Made by a program: the position numbers and the translations under genes
IMG/VR virus record: IMGVR_UViG_3300036790_000213
Span: 1-38,706 of that record
Source: a virus
DNA: 38,706 nt
Strand: one strand, 5' to 3'
The notes under the pieces: generated by a model
Seen by the model: only the letters and a program-made list of their open reading frames with translations
Told to the model about the DNA's origin: nothing
Database searches by the model: none
In this document: piece after piece, positions 37,237-38,706 of the stretch
Position numbering within the stretch: the stretch's first letter is position 1
Layout of the letters: each line of letters begins with the position of its first letter

Positions 37237-38277
37237 ATGTGTTGTAGCCGACATTATGGAGTAATATCTCGACGAGTTACCAGAGGTGAGCGTTTGCGTA
37301 GAGATCCAAGCAAAAGTAGCAACTATGGCAGCGAGGCGAAGATCGCACGAGCAAAACTTTTTGAGGATATGTTGACCCAGCGGAAGCATCGTAATGCTGG
37401 GGAGGCTCGTGAAATCGTGCAGATGTCGACTATGTTGGTTCTCTCTGGACTTCCGTACAAACCGACTGATCAGACGGAGATTGTGAGGACCGCAAGGACG
37501 GCGCGCGGCTTTGAACGCACCACATTTTATGCACTAGGGAAGGATGCGAACGGCGACCGCGTGCCGATGGCATTTGGTTCTGATCGCACCTTTCTTCATT
37601 GGTGCATTGACCTGGCCATCAAGCGAAATGATCCGTTTGTGCCGCTTCCTATGGCACGATCTTTTTTTGACGATCTTAGTCTTTCGGTGGGCGGAAAAAG
37701 TTATATTCTCCTGCGCGAGTCACTTAATCGGCTTTCTGGACTAGCGGTTGTGGTGGAGGGCGGTACGCGTCGAAATATAACGACGATCATCGCTCATGCG
37801 CAGCTTCCAAAGGGCGCGAAATGCTCTGGGATCGACGATGGGCCTCCAGGTGTACGCTTTGGGGCCGATTTTTTTGCAGAGTTCAGTAAGCGTCATGTGC
37901 CATTCTTGTGGCCGTTACTTCGGGCTCTCCATAAAAAGCCCCAGATGCAGGACTTCGTTCTGTACCTGCATCGTCGGTGTAGTGATGCGAGATCGACTTT
38001 GGTGATTCCCTGGCCTATGTTGCGTGAGCAGCTTTGGCAAGCCGACAGCAATACGCGCCGGATGAGGGCACGAATGGCTACGGCGATCGAGATGTTCAAG
38101 GTGGCATGGCCTGAATTGAACGCTATAGCGCGATCGGAAGGACTAGAAATAGGGCCTCCCCTCAAGGGTCTCCATTTTATCCCCTTCGTCACGGCGGAAA
38201 CGAAGGGCGTCGAAGACACTGATCTGGGTGTATTGCGTAAAAGAAAAAGAAATTGGGGTTTTTCTTCAGGCGAATAG
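37237..38277 (+). CDS. repA: RepA-type plasmid replication initiator
   Basis: A 346-residue protein matching the 'plasmid encoded RepA' (RPA, PF04796-type) family in outline: MLVLSGLPYKPTDQTEIVRT and the following ARTARGFERTTFYALGK, then a winged-helix-like core with FLHWCIDLAIKRNDPFVPLP, DDLSLSVGGKSYILLRESLN and RLSGLAVVVEGG, then FVLYLHRRC and VIPWPMLREQLWQ. It binds iterons and opens the origin for the host replisome. Start ATG 37237 has no strong ribosome site; an in-frame TTG at 37294 follows AGAGGTGAGCG and could be the true start. The four iterons lie immediately after the gene. Codon use looks less GC-biased than the virion genes. Confidence 0.85.
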   Translation: MCCSRHYGVISRRVTRGERLRRDPSKSSNYGSEAKIARAKLFEDMLTQRKHRNAGEAREIVQMSTMLVLSGLPYKPTDQTEIVRTARTARGFERTTFYALGKDANGDRVPMAFGSDRTFLHWCIDLAIKRNDPFVPLPMARSFFDDLSLSVGGKSYILLRESLNRLSGLAVVVEGGTRRNITTIIAHAQLPKGAKCSGIDDGPPGVRFGADFFAEFSKRHVPFLWPLLRALHKKPQMQDFVLYLHRRCSDARSTLVIPWPMLREQLWQADSNTRRMRARMATAIEMFKVAWPELNAIARSEGLEIGPPLKGLHFIPFVTAETKGVEDTDLGVLRKRKRNWGFSSGE

Positions 38278-38312
38278 TCTTTACTGGTTTTTCCTTCATT
38301 TTCACAGGGTTC
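38278..38312 (+). other. T-rich segment before the iterons (possible unwinding region)
   Basis: The 35 bp after the repA stop are T-rich (TTTACTGGTTTTTCCTTCAT and so on), directly before the iteron array and, with the A-rich end of repA, the most AT-rich run of the neighbourhood. This is where a DNA-unwinding element would be expected, but nothing beyond composition supports it. Confidence 0.35.
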
Positions 38313-38406
38313 GTACGCTTCATCGTACTTCCGGGTACGCTTCATCGTACTTCCGGGTACGCTTCATCGTACTTCCGGGTACGCTTCATCGTACTTCCGG
38401 GTACGC
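38313..38406 (+). repeat. Iteron array (four perfect 22-bp repeats) of the replication origin
   Basis: Four contiguous identical 22-bp units starting GTACGCTTCATCGTACTTCC, at 38313, 38335, 38357 and 38379, plus a truncated copy GTACGC at 38401. A period of 22 bp is about two helical turns, so RepA molecules would sit on one face. Immediate position after repA is the usual place for iterons of this class. There are no spacers, so it is not a CRISPR array. Confidence 0.9.
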
Positions 38407-38420
38407 CTTAATATGGAAGC

Positions 38421-38485
38421 AAGTAGTTGCAGGTAGTTTCATGTGTCCGGGGCAGGTAGTTCACCCTGTGGATATTTGTGGATAT
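38421..38485 (+). promoter_or_regulatory. Origin accessory sites: GTAGTT repeats and DnaA-box-like pair
   Basis: GCAGGTAGTTTCA (38429-38441) and GCAGGTAGTTCA (38452-38463) are direct repeats, with a related AAGTAGTTG before them. TGTGGATAT occurs twice (38467-38475 and 38477-38485) exactly 10 bp apart. Each is one base from the DnaA box TGTGGATAA. Helical phasing of two boxes beside iterons supports an origin that recruits host DnaA. Confidence 0.65.
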
Positions 38486-38569
38486 CTGCAAATCTTCTCT
38501 TTCGCTCCCCACGCGCCTACCCAGCTTGTTGCTCCCTCTGTTGATCCTTTCATCTCCACAGACACCACT

Positions 38570-38593
38570 ATAAATTGGGGGTATGCCCCACAA
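38570..38593 (-). promoter_or_regulatory. Operator-like dyad (GGGG-CATA-CCCC), right copy
   Basis: On the minus strand it reads TTGTGGGGCATACCCCCA followed by ATTTAT, matching the left copy at 176-199 at 21 of 24 positions in the opposite orientation. If the molecule is circular the two sites are about 290 bp apart, flanking the joint and facing each other. A regulator could bridge them. Confidence 0.55.
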
Positions 38594-38706
38594 TGAGCCT
38601 GTTTGGTCTGAAAATGCGCTAAGAGGTCTCCAAAAGCGGTCCATGACGGCTATGTAGGATGCCTGTCTGCGAAAGGGTAAAACACTGCAAGGCTGCGTAA
38701 GCAGAA
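38594..38706. other. Right end, no feature recognised
   Basis: I see no gene, strong repeat or promoter in the last 113 bp. It contains only a 9-codon frame starting at 38594. No sequence here matches the first bases of the window, so end overlap cannot be used to prove circularity. Confidence 0.5.

Noticed and set aside
38313-38406. CRISPR array
   Set aside because: The four units are contiguous without spacers, and no cas gene is present. Position after repA identifies them as iterons.
1-38706. tRNA genes, integrase or attachment sites
   Set aside because: No tRNA-like cloverleaf, tyrosine or serine recombinase motif or att-type core was found by reading both strands. A decisive check would be a tRNA scan and a recombinase profile search.

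Overview
This 38.7 kb window reads as one compact element that joins a short-tailed (podovirus-type) virion module to a plasmid replication and partition module, i.e. a phage-plasmid. On the minus strand, about 26 kb encode large terminase, portal, scaffold, an N4-gp56-like major capsid protein, two related adaptor-like proteins, a 1183-residue tail hub-like protein, long internal (ejection) proteins and fibre-like proteins. On the plus strand sit a ParA ATPase, a ribbon-helix-helix (RHH) partner, a RepA-type initiator and a tract of 22-bp iterons with DnaA-box-like sequences. No integrase, DNA polymerase, helicase or tRNA gene is visible, so maintenance is inferred to be extrachromosomal and to use the host replisome. 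GC-rich coding, secretion signals ending in AQ, and a gene type that I associate with soil Acidobacteriota (35428-35988) suggest an acidobacterial host. That is an inference from style, not a database result.

Layout. Positions 1-283 hold iteron-like repeats, GGG/CCC dyads and a promoter. Positions 284-3151 (+) form an accessory operon: a clamp-loader-like AAA ATPase broken by a 29-bp tandem duplication, a 34-residue membrane peptide, an intact GGDEF diguanylate cyclase and several small proteins. Three of these genes share an identical 16-nt Shine-Dalgarno block at identical spacing, preceded by a small hairpin with a compensatory base-pair change. Positions 7828 down to 3148 (-) form a tightly overlapping early-type operon with a RecF/SbcC-like ATPase, zinc-binding small proteins, two tiny membrane peptides and an HNH protein. 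It starts at a promoter placed directly after an intrinsic terminator that ends the late operon. Positions 36177 down to 7936 (-) carry a zinc ribbon, an HTH-like protein, RusA, small proteins and then the virion genes in the usual order (packaging, head, adaptors, hub, ejection, hydrolase, fibres). Positions 36204-38277 (+) carry partition and replication, and 38278-38593 the origin.

The two plus-strand blocks become one continuous rightward arm if the sequence is circular. Two 24-bp sites matching at 21 positions, one near each end, would then lie about 290 bp apart. No terminal overlap is visible, so circularity is an inference.

How it may work. RepA and iterons set copy number. ParA and the RHH protein act on a 15-bp-arm palindrome built of 8-bp-phased ATACAG boxes between parA and the divergent minus-strand operon, which would link partition to transcription of the phage arm. 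The early operon and a lone plus-strand RHH gene start from two promoters of matching design (TTGACA, 19 nt, -10, 6 nt, ATG) that overlap related dyads, so they may share a regulator. The standalone diguanylate cyclase could let the resident element alter host c-di-GMP, but that is a hypothesis.
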